DNA from: a bacterium
Lineage (GTDB): Bacteria; Acidobacteriota; Thermoanaerobaculia; Multivoradales; JAHEKO01
DNA: 39,864 nucleotides
Assembly (NCBI GenBank): GCA_024224155.1
Contig: JAAENP010000343.1
Span: 1-39,864 of the forward strand
Reading direction: 5' to 3'
Shown here: positions 1-8,191 of the stretch, in pieces
Layout: each line of letters opens with the position of its first letter
How positions within the stretch are numbered: position 1 is the stretch's first letter
The notes under the pieces: generated by a model
What the model was told of the DNA's origin: nothing
Databases searched by the model: none
Seen by the model: only the letters and a program-made list of their open reading frames with translations
Translations under genes and position numbers: made by a program

Positions 1-1
1 G

Positions 2-19
2 ATGATGAAGATCAAGTAA
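2..19 (+). CDS. possible 3' end of an upstream gene (partial)
   Basis: Only the last codons (ATG ATG AAG ATC AAG TAA) would lie in the window, if this frame is coding at all. The stop is 9 bases before the patatin start, which would fit a tandem gene pair. Nothing can be said about function. Confidence 0.2.
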   Translation: MMKIK

Positions 20-28
20 CGTGGCGCA

Positions 29-814
29 ATGAAGAACCGTCTCGGAATCGTCCTCTCGGGCGGCGGCAGCCGTGGAATCGCCCACATCGGCGTGCTCAGG
101 GCGCTCGAGGAGCACGGCCTGGCTCCGGACTGCATCGCCGGCACCAGCTCGGGCGCCATTGTCGGCGCCCTCTACGCCGCGGACTACCCGCCGGAAGAGA
201 TGCTCGAGTTCTTTAAGGTGAAAAGCCCGTTCAAGCTCTCGAAGTTCGCCCTGGGCAAACCCGGGTTCATCGACACCGAGAAGGTCGTGGCCGACTTTTT
301 GGAGTATTTTCCCGAGAACTCCTTCGAGGCCCTCGCCAAAAGCCTCTTCCTGACCGCCACCGACATCGTCAACGCCCGGCTCGAGATCTTCACGTCCGGA
401 CCCCTGATCCCGGCGATTCTGGCTTCCTCTTCGGTACCGATGGTTTTTACTCCCACCGAGATCGACGGCCGCTGGTTCTCCGACGGCGGCATCATCAACA
501 ACTTCCCCGTGGAACCGATCAAGATGCTGTGCGACACCCTGATCGGGGTCTACGCCAGTCCCTTGCGCGAAGTCGACCGGTCGACCCTCAAGAACTCACT
601 GGCCGTGTCCCAGCGAGCGATCGAGGTGGGCATGTTCTTCAGCTCCAAGCGCAAGTTTCACCAGTGCGACGTGTTCCTCTGCCCCGAAGATCTCGCCAAA
701 TTCGGCGCGTTCGACAGCAAGCATTTGCGCGAGATCCTCGAGATCGGATACGCCGCAGCCTTGGAGCGAGTCGATTCGATCCGGAAATCTTTGGAGAAAT
801 ATAGAGGGGACTGA
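29..814 (+). CDS. patatin-like phospholipase
   Basis: A 261-residue single-domain patatin-family serine acyl hydrolase (RssA/YchK-like). The N-terminus carries the glycine-rich oxyanion-hole segment GGGSRG (residues 11-16). The nucleophile elbow GTSSG follows, with Ser40. The catalytic Asp is D152 in SDGG, so the Ser-Asp dyad is complete. There is no signal peptide, so it is probably cytoplasmic or membrane-associated. The substrate is likely phospholipid or acyl ester but cannot be specified. The start is the first ATG; no strong ribosome site precedes it. The TGA stop sits in the loop of a small GGGG-actga-CCCC palindrome (806-818), so the extreme C-terminus may have been altered by a repeat element. 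The family call is firm; the physiological role is not. Confidence 0.93.
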   Translation: MKNRLGIVLSGGGSRGIAHIGVLRALEEHGLAPDCIAGTSSGAIVGALYAADYPPEEMLEFFKVKSPFKLSKFALGKPGFIDTEKVVADFLEYFPENSFEALAKSLFLTATDIVNARLEIFTSGPLIPAILASSSVPMVFTPTEIDGRWFSDGGIINNFPVEPIKMLCDTLIGVYASPLREVDRSTLKNSLAVSQRAIEVGMFFSSKRKFHQCDVFLCPEDLAKFGAFDSKHLREILEIGYAAALERVDSIRKSLEKYRGD

Positions 815-818
815 CCCC
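806..818. repeat. short GGGG/CCCC palindrome over the patatin stop codon
   Basis: GGGG (806-809) and CCCC (815-818) flank ACTGA, which contains the stop codon of the upstream gene. Similar GGGGnCTGACCCC-type palindromes occur in REP elements linked to REP-associated tyrosine transposases in many bacteria. Here there is only one short copy and no transposase nearby, so this is a suggestion. Confidence 0.3.
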
Positions 819-928
819 CAAGGCCATCGGTGCCTATCCGCGCCTCGAGGGATTGGATGTAGAGTTCAGGGCCTGGGATAAGCACACCCGACTTCAACCG
901 ACAGCCAGCGAGGCAATCAGGAGCACCA

Positions 929-1942
929 ATGAGCGAGAAGGTCTGGCACGTAGCCGTCAGTGGAAAGCAGCAAGGCCCCTACAGCGAGGAGGAGATCGTC
1001 GACAAGATCAAGAACGGCCAGCTGGCCCGCAAAGCCAGTGTCTACGGTCCGGGGATGACCGAGTGGGAACCGCTCGTGAGCCGCGCCGAGTTCTCCGGAG
1101 CCTTCGCGGTAGCGCCGCCGCCTCCGCCCCCCGGAGCTCTCGGCCAGGCCCACGAGATCGACTACGAGGTCCACGGCGAAGAGATGCAGTTCGTCGAGAT
1201 CACTCTCGATCCCGGCGAGGCCTGCGTCGCCGAGGCCGGCTCGTTCATGTACATGGACCCGGGCATCGAGATGGAGACGATCTTCGGCGACGGTTCCGCG
1301 AAGAGTCAAGGCGGCGGCTTCATGGGCGCGCTCTTGGGCGCCGGCAAGCGCATTCTCACGGGTGAGTCCCTGTTCATGACGGTCTTCGGCAATGGCGGTT
1401 CCGGACGCCAAACGGTCGCCTTCGCGGCACCCTATCCGGGCTGCATCCTTCCGATCGACCTCAAGCAGCACGGCACGATCCTCTGCCAGAAGGACGCCTT
1501 TCTGTGCGCAGCCAAGGGCATCGCGGTCGGCATCGCCTTCCAGAAGCGTCTCGGCGCAGGCCTGTTCGGTGGCGAGGGCTTCATCCTGCAGAAGCTCGAG
1601 GGTGACGGCCTTGCCTTCGCGCACGCCGGCGGCACCGTCGTCAAGCGGGAGCTCGCTGCGGGCGAGACCCTGCGCCTCGACACCGGCTGCCTGGTGGCCT
1701 TCGATGAGAGCGTGAAGTACGACATCCAGACCGTCTCCGGCATCAAAACCGCGCTGTTCGGCGGCGAGGGACTCTTCTACGCCGCCCTGACCGGACCGGG
1801 AACGATCTGGATGCAATCGCTGCCGTTCAGTCGCCTGGCGAGCCGCGTCTACGCGGCCGCGCCCCAGACCGGAGGCACGCGCAAGGGCGAAGGCTCGATC
1901 CTGGGCGACCTCGGCGGCCTGGTAATGGGGGATCGGGGGTAA
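929..1942 (+). CDS. GYF_2 domain plus AIM24 family protein
   Basis: A 337-residue protein in two parts. Residues about 4-55 form a GYF_2 domain ([18 protein letters not shown], then [10 protein letters not shown]), a small module found at the ends of bacterial membrane and scaffold proteins. After a linker with a run of six prolines, residues about 72-330 form an AIM24-type domain (TIGR00266-like), with [19 protein letters not shown], a glycine-rich [14 protein letters not shown] segment and [12 protein letters not shown]24 proteins are beta-rich and of unclear bacterial function; the mitochondrial homologue supports inner-membrane organisation. There is no signal peptide or transmembrane helix. 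AGGAG lies 5 bases before the ATG, which supports this start. Confidence 0.88.
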   Translation: MSEKVWHVAVSGKQQGPYSEEEIVDKIKNGQLARKASVYGPGMTEWEPLVSRAEFSGAFAVAPPPPPPGALGQAHEIDYEVHGEEMQFVEITLDPGEACVAEAGSFMYMDPGIEMETIFGDGSAKSQGGGFMGALLGAGKRILTGESLFMTVFGNGGSGRQTVAFAAPYPGCILPIDLKQHGTILCQKDAFLCAAKGIAVGIAFQKRLGAGLFGGEGFILQKLEGDGLAFAHAGGTVVKRELAAGETLRLDTGCLVAFDESVKYDIQTVSGIKTALFGGEGLFYAALTGPGTIWMQSLPFSRLASRVYAAAPQTGGTRKGEGSILGDLGGLVMGDRG

Positions 1943-2083
1943 GCCGCCGGCGAGTTTCGCGCGCTCGCAGGCGAGGCGGCACCGGCGCGACGCTATCCCT
2001 TCGATGACCATGGACGACGATCCGGAGAAGACCGAGGCGGCCCGTGGTGAATCGCCTGTCGGCCGCCGTCGACGCGCGGCCCC

Positions 2084-3301
2084 CTAGAGCGCCGCCACGG
2101 CGTCCGCCAACCGGTCGACCTCCTCGATCGTGTTGTACATCAGGACTCCCGTGCGCAGCACGCCACCGGCGTCGGCGAGCCCTAGCGACTCGATCGCGCG
2201 AATGGCGTAGAAGTCGCCGTCCCACACCTGAAGGCCCTGCTCCCCGAGCCGGGCCGCGGCTTCTTCCGGCCGCATGCCGTCGATCGTGATCGCCACGGTC
2301 GGAGCCCGCTCCTCTTCGCCGAAGCCCGGGCCCCAGCGCGTGACCTTCCGAAGCCGGCCGAAGCGCTCCCAGAGATGCCGAGCCACTTCGCGTTCGTGCT
2401 CACCGATCTGGGCGAATGCGTCGAGGAGCGCCGAGCGCAGGTCCTCGCCATCTCCGAAGCTCGCGATGTACTCGATCGCCGCCGCCACGCCGGCGATGGC
2501 CGCGTGATTCTGGGTCCCGGTCTCGATCCGGTAAGGAGCGGCCTGATCCTGCATTCGCAGGCGATCGGTGTCGATGGTGTCGAGAAGCCCCGGCCGCGAA
2601 TAGAGCACTCCCACGTGCGGACCGTAGAACTTGTAGGCCGAGCACAGGAGAAAGTCGGCGTCGAGCGCTTCGACGTCGAGCGCAAAGTGCGGCGCGTAGT
2701 GCACGGCGTCGAGCACCAGATGCGCCCCGACCTCGGAGGCGAGCCGGCGAGCCCGCGCCACGTCGTTGACGGTCCCGAGCGCGTTCGAGGCCAGCCCCAT
2801 CGCGACCAGGCGCGTGCGCTCGTTGATCTGGCGCTCGAAATCGTCGACATCGAGGCGGCCGTCCGGCAGCAGCGCGATTTCGCGCACCACGATCCCCCGT
2901 TCTTCGAGCCGCAGCCACGGCCCACGGTTGGCCTCGTGATCGAGGGCGGTGATGACGACCTCGTCGCCCTCGGCCCAGCCGCGCGCGAGCGCCCGACTTA
3001 GTGAAAAAGCGAGCGTCGTCATGCTCGCGCCAAACGAAACCGTCTTGCCATCCTCGGATCCGAGAAACCTCGCAACGGTTTCTCGAGCCCGCGCCATCAG
3101 GGCATCGGTCTCGCGGGAGGTCTGGAAAAACCCGTGGGTATTGGCATTCGAGGTCCGGTAGTAATCCGACATTGCATCGATCACCGGTGCGGGAACCTGG
3201 CTTCCCGCCGGCCCGTCCAGGAACGCAAGCTCGTGGCCGGCGCGTGTCCGCGCCAGGGCCGGAAAGTCCGGACGACAATTGGTGAGTTCTCGAATCGACA
3301 T
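2084..3301 (-). CDS. cysteine desulfurase-like aminotransferase, class V
   Basis: A 405-residue PLP-dependent fold-type I enzyme of the cysteine desulfurase-like class V family (closest to the VC1184/TIGR01976 type). The PLP lysine is K224 in CSAYKFYGPHVG. Cofactor contacts include H122 (ALDHEAN) and D198/H201 (LDAVHYAPH). The N-terminal FLDGPAGSQVP segment is also typical. Some members are desulfurases or lyases and many are uncharacterised, so a role in Fe-S assembly should not be assumed; no suf or isc partner genes are adjacent. An in-frame ATG 33 bases further upstream exists, but MSIRELTNCR is where the family normally begins. Confidence 0.9.
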   Translation of the reverse strand: MSIRELTNCRPDFPALARTRAGHELAFLDGPAGSQVPAPVIDAMSDYYRTSNANTHGFFQTSRETDALMARARETVARFLGSEDGKTVSFGASMTTLAFSLSRALARGWAEGDEVVITALDHEANRGPWLRLEERGIVVREIALLPDGRLDVDDFERQINERTRLVAMGLASNALGTVNDVARARRLASEVGAHLVLDAVHYAPHFALDVEALDADFLLCSAYKFYGPHVGVLYSRPGLLDTIDTDRLRMQDQAAPYRIETGTQNHAAIAGVAAAIEYIASFGDGEDLRSALLDAFAQIGEHEREVARHLWERFGRLRKVTRWGPGFGEEERAPTVAITIDGMRPEEAAARLGEQGLQVWDGDFYAIRAIESLGLADAGGVLRTGVLMYNTIEEVDRLADAVAAL

Positions 3302-3389
3302 GGCGACGATCCTAGCCGACAACGATGAACGCACCTACCCGGCTGACTCTCTGCTTCCTGACTGGATTCGACCGGCCGTGAGCGGGAGC

Positions 3390-3827
3390 TCAGAGGCCGC
3401 CAACGGCTGGCGCGAGAGTCGCTTTGGCCTCGATTCGAACCTCGACCTCGGGAGCTACCTTGAGAAACAGGACGCTCGGCCTGTGCAGGCCCCACTTTGC
3501 ATAGGGAACGACGAGGCTCGCCCTGACAAGAATCCGGTCGTTGTCTTTCTCGACCCGTACCGGAACCGAGACGGGGTGCTCGTCACCGTGAATGGCCATC
3601 CTTCCGTCGAGCGTCAACTCGCTGCCTCCCGTCTCCAAGAGCCTCCCCTCGACGCCGGTCACGCGGAAGACGATTGACGGGAAGCGCTCGCTCTCGAGCA
3701 CCTTGTTGTGCATGGCCCGGTCGCGTCTCTTGTTGCCGGTGACCGCCTTTGGGGCGTCGACCGCGACCTCGCCGTCGGCAGCGCCGGTCTCCAAATCGAA
3801 GCGAATCTCCCCCAATTCGAGAAACAA
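3390..3827 (-). CDS. YceI-like domain protein, frameshifted (3' part)
   Basis: The open frame encodes 145 residues covering most of a YceI-like beta-barrel domain (FLELGEIRFDLETGAADGEV, RDRAMHNKVLESERFPSIVF, GDEHPVSVPV). YceI proteins are exported lipocalin-like barrels that bind isoprenoid lipids. The normal beginning, a signal peptide and the first strand, is missing from this frame. It is found directly upstream in another frame (3883-3969). Removing one A at 3884 (plus strand) would join them and restore LDPEETEITFGLEATGHTVQ, which fits the family. This is therefore a single-base frameshift: a real pseudogene, an assembly error, or a truncated product starting at the internal ATG. An ATG for the restored reading frame is also not evident. 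Confidence 0.75.
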   Translation of the reverse strand: MFLELGEIRFDLETGAADGEVAVDAPKAVTGNKRRDRAMHNKVLESERFPSIVFRVTGVEGRLLETGGSELTLDGRMAIHGDEHPVSVPVRVEKDNDRILVRASLVVPYAKWGLHRPSVLFLKVAPEVEVRIEAKATLAPAVGGL

Positions 3828-3882
3828 CCGGCCCTGAACCGTGTGGCCGGTGGCCTCGAGTCCGAAGGTGATCTCGGTCTCT

Positions 3883-3969
3883 TACGGGATCGAGAGTCAA
3901 GATCTGCTCGGCAGCGAACACCGGGCCCACGAGCGACCAACCGAGAGCCCAGGAGAGTGCTGCAAGGCT
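3883..3969 (-). pseudogene. detached signal-peptide end of the YceI-like gene
   Basis: This frame reads a hydrophobic stretch after arginines, SLAALSWALGWSLVGPVFAA, followed by EQILTLDPV. That is a plausible signal peptide plus the first strand of a YceI domain, out of frame with the rest. The open frame runs back to about 4005 without an ATG, so the native start may be non-ATG or may be hidden by a second error. Confidence 0.6.
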
Positions 3970-3995
3970 TTCTCGTCGCCGCTCGATACCGGAAC

Positions 3996-4907
3996 ATGAA
4001 TGCGATCACGACATCGCGCCTGCTCGCCCTTGTCTGTCTCCTCGCGGGCACTCAATTCCCGGCGTCTTCCCAGATTCTCCTCGATTCGACCGAGGAGCTG
4101 GCATGGGACCGTCCTGAGACCTGGGCAATGAAGTACTTCACCGCGGTCTCGATGATGAGCGGCTACGGAACCTCCGAGGAGCTCGACAAGGGCGCGATCT
4201 CGATCGCGTTCGACGCCGGTTGGGTACCGAGCCTGAGCGAAGACGAAAGGCGGGTTGGCTTTATCGGAAGCAAGGTGGAAGATCTCAATCGCACGTCCGC
4301 TTTCGGGCGCGTGCGCGCGAGTTTCGGACTCCCTTCGCGCTGGACCCTGACCCTGGGCTTTGTACCACCGCTCGAGATCGGCGGCGTCACACCCGAGATC
4401 TACAACCTGGCTTTAGGGCGCCCCTTGTTCTCGAGATCGAGTTGGTCGCTCTCGGCTCGCGCCCAGGTCCAGTCCGGCTCCCTCGAAGGTGACCTCACCT
4501 GCCCCGCTGACGTGATCGGCTCTACCGATCCGGCGGTCAACCCCGACAACTGTCTCGAGCCCTCGAATGACAAAGTCACGATGGACTACACCGGAATCGA
4601 ATGGACATACAGCCGGACCGCACACGACCACTGGCGTCCCTACATAGCCGTCTCGGCTAACTACCTCGACCTCAAATTCCAGGTTCGAGCTCGTTACAGT
4701 CTCTTCCTCGACCGAAGTCTCCTGCTGGCTGACGGCTGGACCCCGACTCTTGCCGTCGGAGCCCGGTATCAGACGCGCCGCCGCATTACTCTGGCGGGCG
4801 AGGTCTTTTACGCTCCTCTGGATGTCGTGCGCGACGCGGCTCGTGGCTCGGAAAACGACGATCTCCTCAACGCGCGCCTGTTGATCGAGTACCGCATCCG
4901 CTCGTGA
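3996..4907 (+). CDS. outer-membrane beta-barrel-like protein, unknown function
   Basis: A 303-residue protein with a clear signal peptide (LLALVCLLAGTQFPASSQ) and a mature part rich in alternating polar/hydrophobic beta strands. Arg and aromatic residues sit at strand ends (WTLTLGFVPPLEIGG, YIAVSANYLDLKFQVRARYS, TLAVGARYQTRRRITLAGEV). It ends in LLIEYRIRS, as barrel proteins often do. The frame stays open further upstream, but the ATG chosen directly precedes the signal peptide. It is divergent from, and slightly overlaps, the upstream end of the broken YceI-like gene. No family can be named; an outer-membrane barrel is inferred from the composition. Confidence 0.7.
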   Translation: MNAITTSRLLALVCLLAGTQFPASSQILLDSTEELAWDRPETWAMKYFTAVSMMSGYGTSEELDKGAISIAFDAGWVPSLSEDERRVGFIGSKVEDLNRTSAFGRVRASFGLPSRWTLTLGFVPPLEIGGVTPEIYNLALGRPLFSRSSWSLSARAQVQSGSLEGDLTCPADVIGSTDPAVNPDNCLEPSNDKVTMDYTGIEWTYSRTAHDHWRPYIAVSANYLDLKFQVRARYSLFLDRSLLLADGWTPTLAVGARYQTRRRITLAGEVFYAPLDVVRDAARGSENDDLLNARLLIEYRIRS

Positions 4908-4913
4908 AAGAGC

Positions 4914-4943
4914 AGCGCGGGCACTGAAGAGCTCAGCCGCGCT
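4914..4943. terminator. possible bidirectional terminator between convergent genes
   Basis: AGCGCGG (4914-4920) pairs with CCGCGCT (4937-4943) across a 16-base loop, in the 34-base gap between the outer-membrane protein gene and the sigma factor gene. It is GC-rich but has no U-tract. Confidence 0.25.
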
Positions 4944-6246
4944 AGCGCACCGCGCCTCCCCCTCTTTCTCGGGTCTCTTCGGTCTCCGCCAAGCGCACCA
5001 TCAAGGACCGGCGGACCGGAGCACTTACGGCAAGCTGCAAGGCCCTCTGACAGGCAGCGCGCGACTCTGCGAAGCGTCCGACCTGAGACAGAAGCTCAGC
5101 GCGCGTCGCGTGCAGCGGGTAATAGCTCTGCAATGCCGGCTCGGTCTCGACCTCGTCAAGCGCCTCCAAACCGGCCCATGGCCCCTCCAGCCGTGACAGC
5201 GCGATTGCGCGATTGAGGCTGATTACAGGCGACGGTTCGATCGCCAAGAGCTGATCGTAAGCGGACACGATGCGTTGCCAGTCCGTGGCGCCATAGTTCT
5301 CCGCAAGCGCATGACAGGAGGCGATCTCAGCTTCCAGGTGATACCGCGAGAGCTCATTTCCTTCCGCCGCCGCCTCGAAATGCTCGAGACCTCGGGCCAG
5401 CACTCTCCGATCCCACAGGGAGCGGTCCTGCTCGTCGAGGCGGATCGGATCGCCGGCCTCGTCGGTCCGAGCTCCCAGACGGCACGCCTGAAAGAGCAAC
5501 AGAGCCGTCAGGGCGCGAACCGAAGTCGTCGCGGTAACCGGGTGGTCGGCTAGCAGCTCGGCCAGGCGGATCGCCTGATGGCACAGCTCGAAGCGAACCA
5601 GATCCTCGCCCTCGTGAGCGCTGTGGCCTTCGTTGAAGATCAAATAGAGAGACTCCAATACCGAATCTAGACGTGCCGGCATCTCGTGCGGTTCCGGCAT
5701 TTCGAAGGAGACCTCTAACTCGCGCAGCTTTCGCTTCGCACGCACTAACCGCTGTGCGATCGCGGATTCGCGGGCTAGGAAGGCGCGCGCGATCTCGGCC
5801 GTGCTGAAAGCCGCGGACATCTTCAACGTGAGGGCGATACGCGCGTTCCGACCTAGAGCGGGATGACAGCACATGAAAACCAGCCGGAGCTCGTCGTCTC
5901 GGATCTCGTCGGCAAACCGAGCGTCATGCGCTTCGAAGCTGTGGCGTCGACTGAATATGGAGCGCTCGATCTGACTCTCCTTGGATCTCCAGTTGGCCCT
6001 GCGGCGCACAGTATCCAGAGCTCGGTTCTTCGCGACCTGAATCAACCAGGCACTCGGATTGTCTGGAACGCCGTGAAACGGCCACTGCTTGAGAGCCTTG
6101 AGAAAGGCCTCCTGAACGACTTCCTCGACCAGATCCAACTCTTGAGGGCCGAAGATGCGGGTGAGGGTGGAGATCATCTGCCCCGCCCTGCGACGGAACA
6201 GATGATCTACCCAACGCTCGATCGGACTCGCGACCGCGGCGACCAT
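4942..6246 (-). CDS. ECF42-type RNA polymerase sigma factor with C-terminal helical domain
   Basis: A 434-residue sigma-70 family protein. The N-terminal ECF core has region 2 (VEEVVQEAFLKALKQWPF, NPSAWLIQVAKNRALDTVRR) and region 4 (AFSTAEIARAFLARESAIAQ). It is followed by a long extension of about 230 residues, DUF6596 with TPR-like helices (LYLIFNEGHSAHEGEDLVR). This layout is typical of ECF42 sigma factors, where the extension replaces a separate anti-sigma factor. The start ATG overlaps the stop of the upstream DGPF gene as ATGA (6246-6243 on the minus strand), which indicates translational coupling. An upstream in-frame ATG at 6306 would lie inside that gene and is less likely. Confidence 0.93.
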   Translation of the reverse strand: MVAAVASPIERWVDHLFRRRAGQMISTLTRIFGPQELDLVEEVVQEAFLKALKQWPFHGVPDNPSAWLIQVAKNRALDTVRRRANWRSKESQIERSIFSRRHSFEAHDARFADEIRDDELRLVFMCCHPALGRNARIALTLKMSAAFSTAEIARAFLARESAIAQRLVRAKRKLRELEVSFEMPEPHEMPARLDSVLESLYLIFNEGHSAHEGEDLVRFELCHQAIRLAELLADHPVTATTSVRALTALLLFQACRLGARTDEAGDPIRLDEQDRSLWDRRVLARGLEHFEAAAEGNELSRYHLEAEIASCHALAENYGATDWQRIVSAYDQLLAIEPSPVISLNRAIALSRLEGPWAGLEALDEVETEPALQSYYPLHATRAELLSQVGRFAESRAACQRALQLAVSAPVRRSLMVRLAETEETRERGGGAVR

Positions 6247-6599
6247 CAGCCGTGAAGCGGGTCGATCTCCCGCAGTTCCACCCAGCCGTGGTCCAAGTGC
6301 GGGCACTCGCGAGCAATTGCCACAGCCTCCTCGTAGTCGGCGGCCCGGATCATGAAAAAGCCCGCCATGACCTCTTTGGCCTCACTGAAGGGGCCGTCAA
6401 CCACACGGACCGCGCCACCCTGCTTCGACAGATGTTTGCCTCCCTCGTCCTTGAGCTTTTCTCCTCCGGCGAGCGTACCCGCCGCGGCCAGGCCTTCCCG
6501 CCAGGTGGAGTACTTTTGGATTACCCGCTGGATATCCTCCGGCGATACTCCCTCGAACGCACCGGGGTTCTCGTGAAGCAGCAGCATGAAACTCGACAT
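6246..6599 (-). CDS. YCII-related DGPF domain protein
   Basis: A 117-residue YCII/DGPF protein. It begins SSFMLLLHENPGAFEGVSPE and carries the family motif VDGPFSEAKEVMAGFFMI. DGPF proteins are usually encoded next to ECF42 sigma factors and are thought to be either regulon members or partners; their biochemistry is unresolved. The start is the second ATG, because AAGGAG lies 7 bases upstream of it; the ATG at 6620 lies before that ribosome site. It is the first gene of a two-gene operon and overlaps the sigma factor start by four bases. Confidence 0.92.
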   Translation of the reverse strand: MSSFMLLLHENPGAFEGVSPEDIQRVIQKYSTWREGLAAAGTLAGGEKLKDEGGKHLSKQGGAVRVVDGPFSEAKEVMAGFFMIRAADYEEAVAIARECPHLDHGWVELREIDPLHG

Positions 6600-6890
6600 T
6601 TGATTTCTCCTTTTGGACACTGACGTTATCGCTTCGGCTCGGCTTATAGACGAAGCGCGGTCTCAGGAATCGACAGACGGGCGGTTTTGCCCGCAAACCA
6701 CCCTTGCGGGCTGCGGTATCGCCCACCCCTCAGGCTGTAGCGCACTCCCAGCGACCGCTCCAAGATGAATCGGGACTTTTTGCTAACGTCACCGAAAGGA
6801 GGCTGTGGCCAGGAAGCGACGCTCGAGGGCAGCCGCCGGCTGTCAGGTCAAGGCGTACCGAGCGGGACTGCAGAGCCGCAGTGAAAGCGC

Positions 6891-7808
6891 ATGAGCACCA
6901 TCGGAACCGTTCTTTGTCCAGTCGACTTCAGTCCTCTTTCCGAACGGAGCCTGCTCCTCGCGGTAGAGATTTGCCGGCGCACTGATGCCAAGCTGGTGCT
7001 CGAGCACAACCTCGAGTCTCGCCCGCCCGCCTACCTCGGGGTCGGCTGGATGTGGTCCGAGGAGCACGAAAGCGAAGAGCAGGACAAGGGCAAGATAGCA
7101 ATCAAGCGCATTCAGGAGATGTTCAAGAAGATCCCCGAAGGCATCGAGTACGAGGCCAAGATCACGCGCGGACCGATCGACGAGAGCCTGCTTCACCTCG
7201 CCAAGATCCTGCCGGCGGGCATGATCGTCATGGGGACTCACGGACCCTCGACCTCAGAGCATCAATCGTTGACGGAGAAGATCATTATCCAGGCCCCCTG
7301 CACCGTCTTGACTACCGGCGAGAGCTATCGGCCGGAGAGCGTGTTCGGCGTCGGCAAGGAAGAGCCGGAGCACATGTCGATGCTCGTCCCCTACGATTTT
7401 TCCTCGCGCGCGAAGGCCTGTCTGGACGTCACCCTGGCGATGGCTCGCCGCATGCCGCACCGCATCCACCTGCTTCATGTCGCACAGCCCAAGAGCAGTC
7501 TGGCGGGCGAGCCGGATAAGTCACCCGAAATCGAGAGGCTGCGCGAGAAACTCGCCGCTTTGATACCCGACGAGCTTGCCGATCGGATGGCGATCGACGT
7601 CTCGATCGGGGAACCGGTGCCCCGCATCCTGGAGGCGGCCCGGGAGATCGGCGCCCTCTTCATCCTGATGCCGGCCCACGGTAAGAGCCCGTTGAAGAGG
7701 TTCCTCTTTGGCACTACGACCCTCGGGATCTTGCACGGCGCCGACTGTCCGGTCTGGTTCATGTCCTCCGCAGCCCGGCGTCATCCCCCCGAATGGGCCG
7801 CTGCCTGA
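6891..7808 (+). CDS. tandem universal stress protein (UspA family)
   Basis: A 305-residue protein with two Usp domains. Domain 1 (about 1-145) opens TVLCPVDFSPLSERSLLLAV and has MIVMGTHGPSTSE. Domain 2 (about 158-295) opens MSMLVPYDFSSRAKACLDVT and has FILMPAHGKSPLKRFLFGTT. The ATP-binding pattern G-x2-G-x9-G(S/T) is nearly kept in domain 2, though its first Gly is Pro. The final GS/T step is not seen in domain 1, so only domain 2 may bind nucleotide. The protein is cytoplasmic. The small Cys-rich gene starting 19 bases downstream is probably co-transcribed. Confidence 0.93.
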   Translation: MSTIGTVLCPVDFSPLSERSLLLAVEICRRTDAKLVLEHNLESRPPAYLGVGWMWSEEHESEEQDKGKIAIKRIQEMFKKIPEGIEYEAKITRGPIDESLLHLAKILPAGMIVMGTHGPSTSEHQSLTEKIIIQAPCTVLTTGESYRPESVFGVGKEEPEHMSMLVPYDFSSRAKACLDVTLAMARRMPHRIHLLHVAQPKSSLAGEPDKSPEIERLREKLAALIPDELADRMAIDVSIGEPVPRILEAAREIGALFILMPAHGKSPLKRFLFGTTTLGILHGADCPVWFMSSAARRHPPEWAAA

Positions 7809-7826
7809 CAGGCGCGAGGAGGTCGT

Positions 7827-8162
7827 ATGGACTGGGAAACCGCGAAAACCGAGACCCTGGAGCTCTGGCTGAAGATCCGGCGGATGATCGACGAGCCCGA
7901 CGAGCTCGAGCTGTTGACCGAGATCAACGCGATTTGCGCCCTGTGCGATGCGGCAGCGGCCGAAGAGCCGCGCAGCCTCACACGATGTGAGCGCTGCCTG
8001 GCGTTTCAGCAGTTCGGTGGCTGCCACGGCATCAATCTCGAGATGAGCGAGCGGGTGGTCGAGAAGGACTGGGACGCCGTGCAAGTACTCGTCGATCGGT
8101 TCATTCACGTCCTCGAGAACCTCGAGGTGCCTCGAGAGGGAGAGGGAGCGGAAGCGAGCTAG
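7827..8162 (+). CDS. small cysteine-rich protein, probable metal binding
   Basis: A 111-residue acidic helical protein of no family I recognise. Five cysteines are arranged C37-x2-C40-x13-C54-x2-C57-x8-C66-H, the spacing of a zinc or Fe-S site. The rest is charged helix (LWLKIRRMIDEPDELELL; WDAVQVLVDRFIHVLENLEV). GAGGAGG precedes the ATG by 6 bases, which supports both the start and expression. The 18-base gap to the universal stress protein gene suggests one operon. The role is unknown; a stress or redox function would be guilt by association only. Confidence 0.8.
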   Translation: MDWETAKTETLELWLKIRRMIDEPDELELLTEINAICALCDAAAAEEPRSLTRCERCLAFQQFGGCHGINLEMSERVVEKDWDAVQVLVDRFIHVLENLEVPREGEGAEAS

Positions 8163-8191
8163 CCCGAGCCGTTGAGCCCGCTCGAGCAACC

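Noticed and set aside
917-2011. 364-codon open frame on the minus strand
   Set aside because: It is antisense to the GYF_2-AIM24 gene and has no recognisable domain; long shadow frames are expected in GC-rich DNA.
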